Assembly (NCBI RefSeq): GCF_001687325.1
Contig: NZ_LZRD01000030.1
Coordinates: 25,477-89,476 of the forward strand
DNA length: 64,000 bases
Reading direction: 5' to 3'
DNA from: Streptomyces sp. PTY087I2
GTDB lineage: Bacteria > Actinomycetota > Actinomycetes > Streptomycetales > Streptomycetaceae
Shown piece after piece: positions 25,137-33,189 of the stretch. Under the pieces are notes generated by a model, which did not search any database, was not told where the DNA came from, and saw only the letters and a list, made by a program, of their open reading frames with translations. How positions within the stretch are numbered: position 1 is the first letter of the stretch; each line of letters begins with the position of its first letter. Both the position numbers and the translations under genes were made by a program.

Positions 25137-25250
25137 GCCGCAGACCTCGCTGCCTGCGGCCTGGTCTTCACCCGGGGCACCCCGCCACGGACGGAGGGTT
25201 GCCGGACAGCGGGCCGGGGCCGTAGTCGCTGTCACTCATGACCTGCGCAG
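25137..25250 (-). ncRNA. SAM-IV riboswitch
   Basis: The minus-strand sequence shows the SAM-IV signature in order: GGTCATGAGTGACAGCGAC, a CGGCCCCGGCC core, GCTGTCCGGCAACCCTCC, GGCGGGGTGCCCCGGGTGA, closing AAGACC (pairs with GGTC, P1), then the family's trailing hairpin (25137-25160, GCCGCAG with CTGCGGC). Rfam family SAM-IV is restricted to Actinobacteria. Around it, bases 24919-25339 hold no long gene: the riboswitch, a possible uORF, two hairpins and the trpD terminator. Confidence 0.9.
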
Positions 25251-25278
25251 CATCTTGCCATACGTATGCACACGCGCA

Positions 25279-25309
25279 AGGGCGCAGTCCGGCATCCGGA
25301 CTGCGCCCT
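25279..25309 (-). terminator. trpD terminator
   Basis: Perfect 14-bp stem, 25279-25292 with 25296-25309, three-base loop, 31-61 bases past the trpD stop on the same strand. Confidence 0.85.
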
Positions 25310-25339
25310 GTGTCACACGGTGTGCGCCGGGGGTTGCCC

Positions 25340-26404
25340 TCAGGCGTTGCTCGCCGCCACCCAGCGCTCCAGCGCGCGCTTGGCCGCTCCGGAGTCGATG
25401 GACTCGGCCGCCACCGCGATCTTCGCCGCGAGCTGTTCGGTCAGCGTGCCGGGGCCGGGGTCCAGGGCGACCAGGGCTGCCGCCGAGTTGAGCAGCACCG
25501 CTTCGCGTACCGCGCCCGTCTCGCCGTCCAGCAGGCGGCGGGCCACATCGGCGTTGTACGAGGCGTCGGCGCCGCGCAGCGCCTCGACGGGGACGATGGG
25601 CAGTCCGACGTCGCGCGGGTCGAACGCCTCCTCGCGGACCGCGCCGTCGCGCACGACCCAGACCCGGGAGGTGGCGGTGGTGGTCAGCTCGTCGAGCCCG
25701 TCGTCGCCGCGGAAGACGAGGGCGGAGTTGCCCCGGTCGGCCAGCACGCCCGCGACGATGGGCGCCATCCGGGCGTCGGCGACCCCGACGGCCTGGGAGC
25801 GCACCTGGGCCGGGTTGGTGAGGGGGCCCAGGATGTTGAACGTGGTCTGCGCGCCGAGCTCCTTGCGGGCCTTGGCGGCGTACCGCAGGGCGGGGTGGAA
25901 CTTCACGGCGAAGCAGAAGGTGATGCCCGCCTGCTCGGCGACCTCGACCACCCGGCGCGGGGTCAGCTCCAGGTTGACGCCGAGCTTCTCCAGTACGTCG
26001 GAGGAGCCGCTCGCCGAGGACGCGGCCCGGTTGCCGTGCTTGACGACCTTGGCGCCGGTGCCGGCGATGACGATCGCGGACATGGTGGAGATGTTGACGG
26101 TCTTGGCGAGGTCGCCGCCGGTGCCGACGATGTCGACGGTGCGGCCGGGCACCTCGATGGTGTTGGCGTGCGCGTACATCGCGCGGACCAGGCCGGTGAC
26201 CTCGTCCACGGTCTCGCCCTTGGCCCGCAGCGCCACGGCGAACCCGGCGATCTGCGCGTCGGTGGCCTCGCCGCTCATGATGCGGTCCATGGCCCAGGCG
26301 GTCTCCTCGGAGGAGAGGTTCTCGCCGCGCAGCAGGGGGTTCAGGAGGCCGGGCCAGGAACGGTCCGCCACGCTGTCGCCGCCGTTCGGGGTCACAACGT
26401 TCAT
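25340..26404 (-). CDS. trpD: Anthranilate phosphoribosyltransferase
   Basis: A 354-residue enzyme joining anthranilate and PRPP to phosphoribosyl-anthranilate, step two of tryptophan synthesis. Signature motifs: VGTGGD with the PRPP-binding loop, NISTMSA, VVKHGNRAASS and NILGPLTNPA. Start is the ATG at 26404 with GGAGCGG before it; a longer frame of 15 codons is possible. It is monocistronic here, with strong terminators on both sides, and about 24 kb from the anthranilate synthase gene, so the tryptophan genes are scattered as in other Streptomyces. In M. tuberculosis trpD is likewise beside the bcc-aa3 genes. Confidence 0.95.
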   Translation of the reverse strand: MNVVTPNGGDSVADRSWPGLLNPLLRGENLSSEETAWAMDRIMSGEATDAQIAGFAVALRAKGETVDEVTGLVRAMYAHANTIEVPGRTVDIVGTGGDLAKTVNISTMSAIVIAGTGAKVVKHGNRAASSASGSSDVLEKLGVNLELTPRRVVEVAEQAGITFCFAVKFHPALRYAAKARKELGAQTTFNILGPLTNPAQVRSQAVGVADARMAPIVAGVLADRGNSALVFRGDDGLDELTTTATSRVWVVRDGAVREEAFDPRDVGLPIVPVEALRGADASYNADVARRLLDGETGAVREAVLLNSAAALVALDPGPGTLTEQLAAKIAVAAESIDSGAAKRALERWVAASNA

Positions 26405-26467
26405 GGTCCGCTCCAGGGTCCACAGCCGGTCAGTTGGATGTGGCTCCACCCTATCCAGCCCCGGGGA

Positions 26468-26509
26468 CCGCGAAGAGCCCCGTCCATGCTCTGGACGGGG
26501 CTCTCGCGG
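26468..26509 (-). terminator. Terminator after qcrB
   Basis: Core 13-bp perfect stem (26474-26486 with 26492-26504) extended by five more pairs after a one-base bulge. It lies 20-61 bases past the qcrB stop and ends the qcr transcript before trpD. Confidence 0.8.
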
Positions 26510-26528
26510 TGGCGATCAGGTCAGGTGA

Positions 26529-28178
26529 TCAGTGGTGGGCGTGGCCCTCGGTGATCTCCTTGTACTCCTCGGCGGTCGCCTTGGGGATCTGGTTCCCGTC
26601 GGCGAAGTACCCCTTGCTGAGCTTGGCGCGCAGCTTCTGGACCGGGGAGATCTTGCGCTTGACGCCGTTCTCGTCGACCGCGGGGCCGAGTTCGAGCGGC
26701 TTGTACTGCTCGTGCGCCGTGAGCGTGTGCAGCTGCTCCTGGCTGAGCGGCTCGTGGATCTCGACGAACTCACCGTGCGGCAGGCGCTTGATGATGCCGG
26801 TCTCGCGACCGTGCAGCACCTTCTCCTTGTCGCGGCGCTGGAGGCCGAGGCAGATCCGCTTGGTGACGATGAACGCGATGACCGGTCCGGCGAAGAAGAA
26901 GATCCGGACGAACCAGGTGATCGAGTTGATCGACAGGTGGAAGTGCGTGGCCCACAGGTCGTTTCCACCGCCGACGAGGCCGACGAAGTACGCCGTGATC
27001 CAGGCGACGCCGAACGCGGTCCGGGTCGGGGCGTTGCGCGGGCGGTCCAGGATGTGGTGCTCGCGCTTGTCGCCGGTGATCCAGGACTCGATGAACGGGT
27101 AGAGCGCGATGACACCGAGCACCAGGCCGAAGGCGACCAGCGGGATGAACACGCCCAGGACGAGCGTGTGGCCCCACAGGTTGATCTCCCAGCCCGGCAT
27201 CACACGGACCAGACCCTCGGCGAAGCCCATGTACCAGTCGGGCTGGGCGCCGGTGGACACCTGGTCGACCCGGTACGGGCCGAGCGCCCAGATCGGGTTG
27301 ATCGTGGCGATGGCCGAGATGATCGCGATGATGCCGAAGACGAGGAAGAAGAACCCTCCGGCCTTCGCCATGTACACGGGCAGCAGCGGCATGCCGACGA
27401 CGTTCTTGTTGGTCCGGCCGGGACCCGCGAACTGCGTGTGCTTGTGGTAAAAGACCAGGATCAGGTGGGCCACCAGCAGGCCGAGCATGATGCCCGGCAG
27501 CAGCAGGATGTGGATCGAGTAGAACCGGGCCACGAAGTCGTGGCCGGGGAACTCGCCGCCGAACAGGAACATCGAGATGTACGTACCGACGATCGGCACG
27601 GACAGGATCGCGCCCTGGGTGAAGCGGACACCCGTACCGGAGAGCAGGTCGTCCGGGAGGGAGTAGCCGGTGAACCCGGTGAACATACCGAGCACGAACA
27701 GCAGGAAGCCGAAGAGCCAGTTGATCTCGCGCGGCTTGCGGAAGGCGCCCGTGAAGAAGACGCGCATCATGTGCACGAACATGCCGGCCAGGAAGATCAG
27801 CGCGGCCCAGTGGTGGATCTGCCGGACCAGCAGACCGCCGCGGACCTCGAAGCTGATCTTCAGGGTCGAGGCGTAGGCCTCGGACATCCGGATGCCCTGC
27901 ATGGGCTCGTACGGACCGTGGTAGACGATCTCGCCCATGCTCGGCTGGAAGAACAGCGTCAGATACACACCCGTGAGGATGATGATGATGAAGCTGTAGA
28001 GGCAGACCTCACCGAGCATGAAGGACCAGTGGTCCGGGAAGATCTTGCGCATGTTGGCCTTGGCCAGGCCGTAGATGCCCAGCCGGCCGTCCGCCCAGTC
28101 GGCAACCCGCTCGCCGGCCGGAGCCTTGCGCCCGCTCGCCGGTTCGGCGGCGGAGGGGTTCTTTGTCGCAGTACTCAT
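26529..28178 (-). CDS. qcrB: Cytochrome bc1 complex cytochrome b subunit
   Basis: A 549-residue integral membrane subunit of the actinobacterial menaquinol:cytochrome c reductase. It binds two b hemes through histidine pairs in two helices (IHHWAALIFLAGMFVHMM is one) and forms the quinone pockets. The core N-terminal b domain (about 45-260) is followed by the C-terminal region with WALGPYR and a long cytoplasmic tail typical of Actinobacteria. ATG 28178 overlaps the qcrA stop by four bases (ATGA), so it is translated with qcrA and qcrC. It is the last gene of the qcrCAB unit and is followed by a strong terminator. Confidence 0.97.
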   Translation of the reverse strand: MSTATKNPSAAEPASGRKAPAGERVADWADGRLGIYGLAKANMRKIFPDHWSFMLGEVCLYSFIIIILTGVYLTLFFQPSMGEIVYHGPYEPMQGIRMSEAYASTLKISFEVRGGLLVRQIHHWAALIFLAGMFVHMMRVFFTGAFRKPREINWLFGFLLFVLGMFTGFTGYSLPDDLLSGTGVRFTQGAILSVPIVGTYISMFLFGGEFPGHDFVARFYSIHILLLPGIMLGLLVAHLILVFYHKHTQFAGPGRTNKNVVGMPLLPVYMAKAGGFFFLVFGIIAIISAIATINPIWALGPYRVDQVSTGAQPDWYMGFAEGLVRVMPGWEINLWGHTLVLGVFIPLVAFGLVLGVIALYPFIESWITGDKREHHILDRPRNAPTRTAFGVAWITAYFVGLVGGGNDLWATHFHLSINSITWFVRIFFFAGPVIAFIVTKRICLGLQRRDKEKVLHGRETGIIKRLPHGEFVEIHEPLSQEQLHTLTAHEQYKPLELGPAVDENGVKRKISPVQKLRAKLSKGYFADGNQIPKATAEEYKEITEGHAHH

Positions 28179-29227
28179 CCGCGCTCCCAGAAGGCAGCAC
28201 CGACGGGCTCGTCGAAGTCGCCGAGCGCCTCGAGGTTGCCCTCGCTGTTGACACCGATCCGCAGCTGCGGAAGGGGGTGGCCGGCCGGACCGAAGATGAC
28301 GCGAGCGCCGTCGGAGAGGTCGAAGGTGGACTGGTGGCACGGGCAGAGCACGTGATGCGTCTGCTGCTCGTACAGGCTGATCGGGCAGCCGACGTGGGTG
28401 CAGATCTTGGAGAACGCGACGATGCCCTCGTGGGCCCAGTCACGCTGCCGCTTGTCCTTGATGTCGTCCGGCTCGATGCGGACGATCATCAGGGCGGCCT
28501 TGCCCATCTGCGTCTGGAAGTCGTGCGCCTCCGGGTCGAGCCCCTCGGGCATGGCGAAGGCCAGCGACCCGACGGTGATGTGCTCGGGGCGCAGCGGCTT
28601 CATCGTGTTCATGTTGATGAGCTGCTTGCCCTCCGCCCAGAGGGTGTTGCGGAGCTTCTTCTCCGGCAGCGGACCGAGGTCGCGCAGCAGCACCACACCG
28701 GAGAGCGGCACCAGGGCCAGCGCACCGAACATGGTGTTGCGGATCAGCTTGCGACGGCCGATCGCGGACTCCTCGGCACCGGCCTTGAAGTCGGCCAGGA
28801 CCTGGGCCTTGACCTCGGGCGCCGCCTCGATCGGGTGACGCTCGGCGGCGACCTCGACGTCGGACATCAGGGTGCGCGCCCAGTGGACGGCCCCCGCTCC
28901 GATGAAGAAGAGCGCCGCGCCCAGGGTGAGACCCAGGGAGAAGTTGAGCGCGCTCACATGGCCGAACGGCCAGATGTAGACGATCTTGTCCACCGGGAAG
29001 ATGACGTAGGAGGCGATGAAGCCCACCGTCGCCAGCATCGAGAGGGTGAACATGAGCGCGACGGCCCGCTCGGAGCGGTTCGCGGCGCGTTCGTCCAGGT
29101 CCTGGATGCGCGGCTTGTGGGCCGGCAGCCCCGGGTCGGCGAACGGGTCGTCCGTACCCTCGACCGCGCCGTGCGCGGTCTCCTGCACCACGGGCAGGCT
29201 GTCTTCTGGAATCTGTTGGCTACTCAT
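28175..29227 (-). CDS. qcrA: Rieske iron-sulfur subunit of cytochrome bc1
   Basis: A 350-residue Rieske protein with three N-terminal transmembrane helices, the actinobacterial form (one in most bacteria). The 2Fe-2S site is C276-T-H278-x-x-C281 and C295-P-C297-H298, in CTHVGC and CPCHQS. It passes electrons from menaquinol to the diheme cytochrome c QcrC. The gene overlaps its neighbours by four bases on both sides, giving tight coupling in the order qcrC-qcrA-qcrB. The early residues, up to about 40, are an acidic cytoplasmic extension. Confidence 0.97.
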   Translation of the reverse strand: MSSQQIPEDSLPVVQETAHGAVEGTDDPFADPGLPAHKPRIQDLDERAANRSERAVALMFTLSMLATVGFIASYVIFPVDKIVYIWPFGHVSALNFSLGLTLGAALFFIGAGAVHWARTLMSDVEVAAERHPIEAAPEVKAQVLADFKAGAEESAIGRRKLIRNTMFGALALVPLSGVVLLRDLGPLPEKKLRNTLWAEGKQLINMNTMKPLRPEHITVGSLAFAMPEGLDPEAHDFQTQMGKAALMIVRIEPDDIKDKRQRDWAHEGIVAFSKICTHVGCPISLYEQQTHHVLCPCHQSTFDLSDGARVIFGPAGHPLPQLRIGVNSEGNLEALGDFDEPVGAAFWERG

Positions 29228-30033
29228 GACTTCTTGGCCTTAGCGGTGTGGGCCGCGACCCAAACGGCGACTGCGACGAGCGCGCCGAGTCCGAAGATCC
29301 AGGCGAACAGACCTTCGCTGACCGGACCGAGACCGCCGAGGGCCAGACCGCCGGGGCTCTCCGTCTCGTCACCGTTCACGGACTCGATGTACGCGATGAT
29401 GTCCTTCTTCTCCTGCTCCGGCATCATCGTGTCGGGGAAGGAGGGCATGCTCTGCGGGCCGGTCTGCATGGCCTCGTAGATGTGCTTCGGGCTCACACCC
29501 TCGAGGTCCGGTGCGTACTTGCCCTCCGTCAGGGCTCCGCCCTTACCGGTGAAGTTGTGGCACTGGGCGCAGTTGGTACGGAACAGCTCGCCGCCGTTGG
29601 CGACGTCCGCGCCCGCCGGGTCGACCTGCTTGTCGGTCGGGGTGACCGGACCGGCGCCGAGCGACGCGACGTACGCCGCGAGCTGGTCGATCTCAGCCTG
29701 GCTGTAGATGACCTTCTTCTTCGGTACCTGGGCGCCCGGCTGCTGCGCGGGCATCCGGCCCGTACCGACCTGGAAGTCGACGGCGGCGGAGCCGACGCCC
29801 ACGAGGGACGGCCCGTCGGTGGTGCCCTGACCGCCGGTTCCGTGGCAGCTGGCGCAGCCTACGGCGTAGAGCTTCTTGCCCTCTTCGATGGCGAGGGACT
29901 GGGCGGTTTCATCGGCCTGCGCCTTGCCCGCGGGCGCAAACGCGGCGTACAGCCCCCCGGTAGCCGCCAGCGCGAGGAGTAGTACGACGACCGCCGCCAG
30001 CGGATGGCGTCGTCGTGCGGAGAGCTTTTTCAC
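29224..30033 (-). CDS. qcrC: Diheme cytochrome c subunit of the bcc complex
   Basis: A 269-residue membrane-anchored cytochrome c with two heme-binding motifs, CASCH at 60-64 and CAQCH at 155-159, so it replaces the soluble cytochrome c that Actinobacteria lack. There is an N-terminal hydrophobic segment (11-33), a short basic start and a C-terminal transmembrane anchor (about 240-262) ending in a lysine-rich tail. It hands electrons from the bcc complex directly to the CuA centre of CtaC in the supercomplex. It follows ctaE after 56 bases and overlaps qcrA by four. Confidence 0.97.
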   Translation of the reverse strand: MKKLSARRRHPLAAVVVLLLALAATGGLYAAFAPAGKAQADETAQSLAIEEGKKLYAVGCASCHGTGGQGTTDGPSLVGVGSAAVDFQVGTGRMPAQQPGAQVPKKKVIYSQAEIDQLAAYVASLGAGPVTPTDKQVDPAGADVANGGELFRTNCAQCHNFTGKGGALTEGKYAPDLEGVSPKHIYEAMQTGPQSMPSFPDTMMPEQEKKDIIAYIESVNGDETESPGGLALGGLGPVSEGLFAWIFGLGALVAVAVWVAAHTAKAKKS

Positions 30034-30089
30034 GGATTACCCCGGTGTCAGGATCTTCTGCGTCGATGGTGGGCGGGTGCGAGCCCGGG

Positions 30090-30710
30090 TTACTTGATCA
30101 TGTAGATCGTTGCGAACAGGCCGATCCATACGACATCGACGAAGTGCCAGTAGTAGGACACGACGATGGCGGCGGTGGCCTGATCGTGGGTGAACCTCTT
30201 GGCCGCGTACGTTCTGCCGAGGACCAGCAGGAAGGCGATGAGACCGCCTGTCACGTGCAGACCGTGGAAGCCGGTGGTCAGGTAGAACACCGAGCCGTAG
30301 GGGTCGGACGAGAGGGAGAGCCCCGCGTCCTTGACCAGCTCGGTGTACTCCAGGACCTGGCCGCCGATGAAGATCGCACCCATCACGAACGTGATGATGA
30401 ACCAGGTGCGGAGCTTCTTCACATCGCCCCGCTCGGCGGCGAAGACGCCGAGCTGGCAGGTGAGTGAGGAGAGCACCAGGATCGTGGTGTTCGTCGCCGA
30501 GAACGGGAAGTTCAGATGATCGGACATCTCCTTCCAGTAATCGGGTCCCATCACCGATCGCAGGGTGAAGTACATCGCGAAGAGGGCCGCGAAGAACATC
30601 AGCTCGGAACTCAACCAGATGATGGTTCCGACGCTGGTGAGGTTCGGCCGATTGACCGACGGGTGCGCGTGCCCGGTTTCTACTGTCGTTGCTGTCGCCA
30701 CGACCGACAT
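30090..30710 (-). CDS. ctaE: Cytochrome c oxidase subunit III
   Basis: A 206-residue subunit with five membrane spans: SSELMFFAALFAMYF, the LVLSSLTCQLGVFA span, WFIITFVMGAIFIGGQ, TTGFHGLHVTGGLIAFLLVLG and WHFVDVVWIGLFATIYM. These match aa3-type oxidase subunit III. It is the first gene of the ctaE-qcrCAB unit. The start is unusual: ATG 30710 sits inside a perfect inverted repeat (30701-30721), with no good Shine-Dalgarno close upstream. The GTG at codon 4 is an alternative start. Its sister genes ctaCDF are 2-5 kb away. Confidence 0.95.
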   Translation of the reverse strand: MSVVATATTVETGHAHPSVNRPNLTSVGTIIWLSSELMFFAALFAMYFTLRSVMGPDYWKEMSDHLNFPFSATNTTILVLSSLTCQLGVFAAERGDVKKLRTWFIITFVMGAIFIGGQVLEYTELVKDAGLSLSSDPYGSVFYLTTGFHGLHVTGGLIAFLLVLGRTYAAKRFTHDQATAAIVVSYYWHFVDVVWIGLFATIYMIK

Positions 30711-30721
30711 TATGTCGGTCG
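30701..30721. promoter_or_regulatory. Perfect 21-bp inverted repeat over the ctaE start codon
   Basis: Arms CGACCGACAT and ATGTCGGTCG separated by one base. The second arm, on the opposite strand, contains the ctaE ATG itself. A chance match of this quality is expected about 0.06 times in 64 kb. It could be an operator or a hairpin hiding the start; neither is shown. Confidence 0.55.
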
Positions 30722-30909
30722 CTTATCCCGCCCTCACCCCGGGGGGTGCCGTTCGGTGTGTCCGTACCGTCCGCAGGGGTCCTGCCCTGCGCCGAACGGC
30801 CCATCCCGGCGTCGTCATTACCGGTGCTGACGGCCGGTCGGGCGGAGTACGATCCGCGCATCGGTTCATGCCCCGAGAGCCCCGACGACGTCGATGTCAC
30901 GGAGGAACA

Positions 30910-31311
30910 ATGCAGGCGACCGCCACGGTCCTGGTCTACAGCGACGACGCCAACATCCGGGAGCAGGTGAGGCTGGCAGCCGGTCGCAGGCCTGCCGCGG
31001 ACGTCCCACCGGTGGAGTTCCTGGAGTGCGCGACGCTCCCGGCCGTCCTGAAGGCGCTGGACGGCGGCGGCATCGACGTCTGTGTGCTGGACGGGGAGAC
31101 GGCTCCCGTCGGCGGCATGGGCGTCTGCCGCCAGATCAAGGACGAGATCTTCCGCTGCCCGCCGGTCCTCCTGCTGATCGGCCGCCCGCAGGACGCGTGG
31201 CTGGCCACCTGGAGCCGGGCGGACTCCGCCGTGACGCTGCCGGTGGACCCGGTGGAGTTCGCCGACGCGCTGGCGGCGCTGCTGCGGCAGCGGCTCGCCG
31301 TGGAGGCCTGA
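30910..31311 (+). CDS. Receiver-like protein lacking the conserved lysine
   Basis: A 133-residue protein of the response-regulator receiver fold with no output domain. D12/D13 form the acidic pocket and D61 (CVLDGE) sits at the phospho-acceptor place, but the last-strand lysine is missing: the usual xKP becomes TLPVDP. It may be an unphosphorylated (pseudo-)receiver. The ATG at 30910 has a perfect GGAGGA three bases upstream; the open frame continues 115 codons further upstream but is not coding. It diverges from ctaE across 199 bases and is followed by a terminator hairpin. Confidence 0.82.
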   Translation: MQATATVLVYSDDANIREQVRLAAGRRPAADVPPVEFLECATLPAVLKALDGGGIDVCVLDGETAPVGGMGVCRQIKDEIFRCPPVLLLIGRPQDAWLATWSRADSAVTLPVDPVEFADALAALLRQRLAVEA

Positions 31312-31332
31312 GAGCCGCCCGAGGCACGGAGG

Positions 31333-31365
31333 AGCCCCCACGGCCCGCAGGAGGGCGTGGGGGCT
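31333..31365. terminator. Terminator between receiver-like gene and L,D-transpeptidase
   Basis: Perfect 10-bp stem AGCCCCCACG/CGTGGGGGCT (31333-31342 and 31356-31365) in an 84-base convergent gap. Confidence 0.75.
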
Positions 31366-31395
31366 TCTCGGCGTACGTGGCGGGGGCCCTGCCGG

Positions 31396-32649
31396 TCAGA
31401 CGTGGGGCCGCAGCCGGGCGGTCTGGAGCGTCTGCGGGCTGTCCGGCGCCCCTTCGTGGAGGGCGCTGCCCTTCTGCCACTTCTCCCAGGAGAGGTTCCA
31501 GTCGCCGAACCCGTTGCCGAACGGGTCCATGTCCTCGCCCAGGCTGCCGACGACCTTGACGATGTCGCCCTCGCGCACGGTGTCGAAGAACCACTCGGCG
31601 TTGCTCATGCTCATGCCGGTGCAGCCGTGGCTGACGTTGGCGTTGCCCTGGGAGCCGGTGGACCAGGGGGCGGCGTGGACGTACTCGCCGCTCCAGGTCA
31701 CCCGGGTGGCCCAGTAGACCGGCAGGTCGTACGACTCCGACGAGCCGGCCGCGATGCCGATGGACTCGCCGCGCATACGGACGAACTGCTCCTTGGCGAG
31801 CACCACCTTGACGCCGTTGCGGGTGGAGAAGCCGGGCTTGCCGGTGGTGACCGGAATGGTGTTGATCACTTCTCCGTTGCGGAGCACCGTCATGGAGTGG
31901 TCCGAGGCGTCGGTGACGGCCTCGATCCGGTCGCCGGTGGTGAGCTTGAGGGGCTTGGCCTCGGCTCCGTAGAGCGCGTTGGTCACCTTGATGCCGGCCA
32001 GGTTGGAGCGCACCTCGATGGTGGCCTTCGCCGGCCAGTACTCCTTCGGACGGTAGTGCAGTTTCTTGTCGTCGACCCAGTACCAGGAGCCGGTGGTGGC
32101 CGGGGTGGAGCGGACCTTCAGGGCGCGCTCGACGGTGGCCCTGGCCGCCTTGTCGGTGATCGGAGCGCTGAGTTCCGCCGTGATGGGCTGTCCGACGCCG
32201 TAGGTGCCCGCCTCCGGGCCGAAGGCGACCTTCAGCAGCTTCTTGGGCGAGGAGGTGTCGAAGGAGAGCGTACGGACGCCTGGGGCGCCGTCGCCGTTCT
32301 CGGTGGAGACCCTGACGGTGTATCCGGTGCCGGCGGCGAGCGGGGCGGTGGAGCGCCAGCGCCTGCCGTCGGCGGAGAGTTCGCCCGCGAGGTGGCGGCC
32401 GCCGGTGTCCACGGCGCTGACGTCGGTGATGCGCCCGTCGTCACCCTTGACGGTGACTTCCAGCGGCTTGTCGGGGTCGGCCTTCTCCTTGTCGGAGGGG
32501 CCGTTGAAGGAGATCTGGTCGCCCGCGTCGTAGGGCTTCGTCGAGAGCGGGTGGCCGTCGGGCGAGCCACATGCGGTCGCACCCGCGGCGAGGGTCACGA
32601 CCAGGAGGGTGCAGCTCACTACGGTGCGGATGCGTGGCGTGTGGTTCAT
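31396..32649 (-). CDS. L,D-transpeptidase lipoprotein with Ig-like domains
   Basis: A 417-residue exported lipoprotein: hydrophobic segment to a lipobox at Cys27 (GATAC), then two Ig-like beta domains (about 45-120 and 130-245) and a C-terminal YkuD catalytic domain with SHGCTGMS (nucleophile Cys) near residue 355. It forms 3-3 cross-links in peptidoglycan and resembles Ldt_Mt1/Ldt_Mt2. It is a single gene, with a GGAAC box (32676-32680 on the minus strand) upstream; this could be sigma-E-like but the -10 is not convincing. Start is the ATG at 32649. Confidence 0.92.
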   Translation of the reverse strand: MNHTPRIRTVVSCTLLVVTLAAGATACGSPDGHPLSTKPYDAGDQISFNGPSDKEKADPDKPLEVTVKGDDGRITDVSAVDTGGRHLAGELSADGRRWRSTAPLAAGTGYTVRVSTENGDGAPGVRTLSFDTSSPKKLLKVAFGPEAGTYGVGQPITAELSAPITDKAARATVERALKVRSTPATTGSWYWVDDKKLHYRPKEYWPAKATIEVRSNLAGIKVTNALYGAEAKPLKLTTGDRIEAVTDASDHSMTVLRNGEVINTIPVTTGKPGFSTRNGVKVVLAKEQFVRMRGESIGIAAGSSESYDLPVYWATRVTWSGEYVHAAPWSTGSQGNANVSHGCTGMSMSNAEWFFDTVREGDIVKVVGSLGEDMDPFGNGFGDWNLSWEKWQKGSALHEGAPDSPQTLQTARLRPHV

Positions 32650-32705
32650 GCGCTCCACGCTAGGAAGGTTCCTCCGTTCCAGCGCGTTCAGTGACTGCAA
32701 ACGGG

Positions 32706-32744
32706 CGAAAGGCCCGCGTCGCTTGCGGCGGCGCGGGCCTTTCG
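32706..32744 (-). terminator. Terminator of ctaCDF
   Basis: Perfect 13-bp stem CGAAAGGCCCGCG with CGCGGGCCTTTCG (32706-32718, 32732-32744), 13-base loop, in the gap after the ctaF stop. Confidence 0.8.
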
Positions 32745-32790
32745 TGGTGTAGCGCGTGTCACCGGCGGTGCGGTGGCACGGGGTGCGGTG

Positions 32791-33189
32791 TCACTGGGTG
32801 CGGTTCTCGCCCCGGTAGTACTCGAAGACCCAGCCGAAGAGGCCGATCAGGAGCAGGGGGGCGGAGAAGTAGAGCAGCCACCAGCCGAAGACGACGCCCA
32901 TGAAGGCGAAGGCCCCGCCGACCGCCAGGGAGAGCGGCTGCCAGCTGTGCGGGGAGAAGAACCCCAGCTCGCCCGCCTCGTCGGCGACATCGGCTTCCTT
33001 GTTGTCCTGGGCCATCGCGTCGACCCGGTTGGCCGTGAAGGCCAGGTAGAAGCCGATCATGATGGCCAGGCCGAAGGCCAGGAAGAGGGCCGTGGTGCCG
33101 ACCGGCTCCTTCGACCACACGCCGTACACGACGGCCATGCCGAGGATGAAGACGCTCAGCCAGATGAACATCTGTCCCTGGATCTTCAC
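32791..33189 (-). CDS. ctaF: Cytochrome c oxidase subunit IV, actinobacterial
   Basis: A 132-residue membrane protein with four hydrophobic spans (around 5-25, 30-55, 80-100, 105-125) and no cofactor ligands, matching the actinobacterial CtaF subunit of the aa3 oxidase. The ATG at 33189 overlaps the ctaD stop by four bases. Its closing residues end in FEYYRGENRTQ. It is the third gene of ctaC-ctaD-ctaF and structurally supports the bcc-aa3 supercomplex. Confidence 0.94.
   Translation of the reverse strand: MKIQGQMFIWLSVFILGMAVVYGVWSKEPVGTTALFLAFGLAIMIGFYLAFTANRVDAMAQDNKEADVADEAGELGFFSPHSWQPLSLAVGGAFAFMGVVFGWWLLYFSAPLLLIGLFGWVFEYYRGENRTQ

Noticed and set aside
25050..25235. 61-residue minus-strand protein upstream of the aminotransferase
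   Set aside because: It lies in the SAM-IV riboswitch and has no protein-like features; only its last six codons have a ribosome site, kept as a low-confidence uORF.
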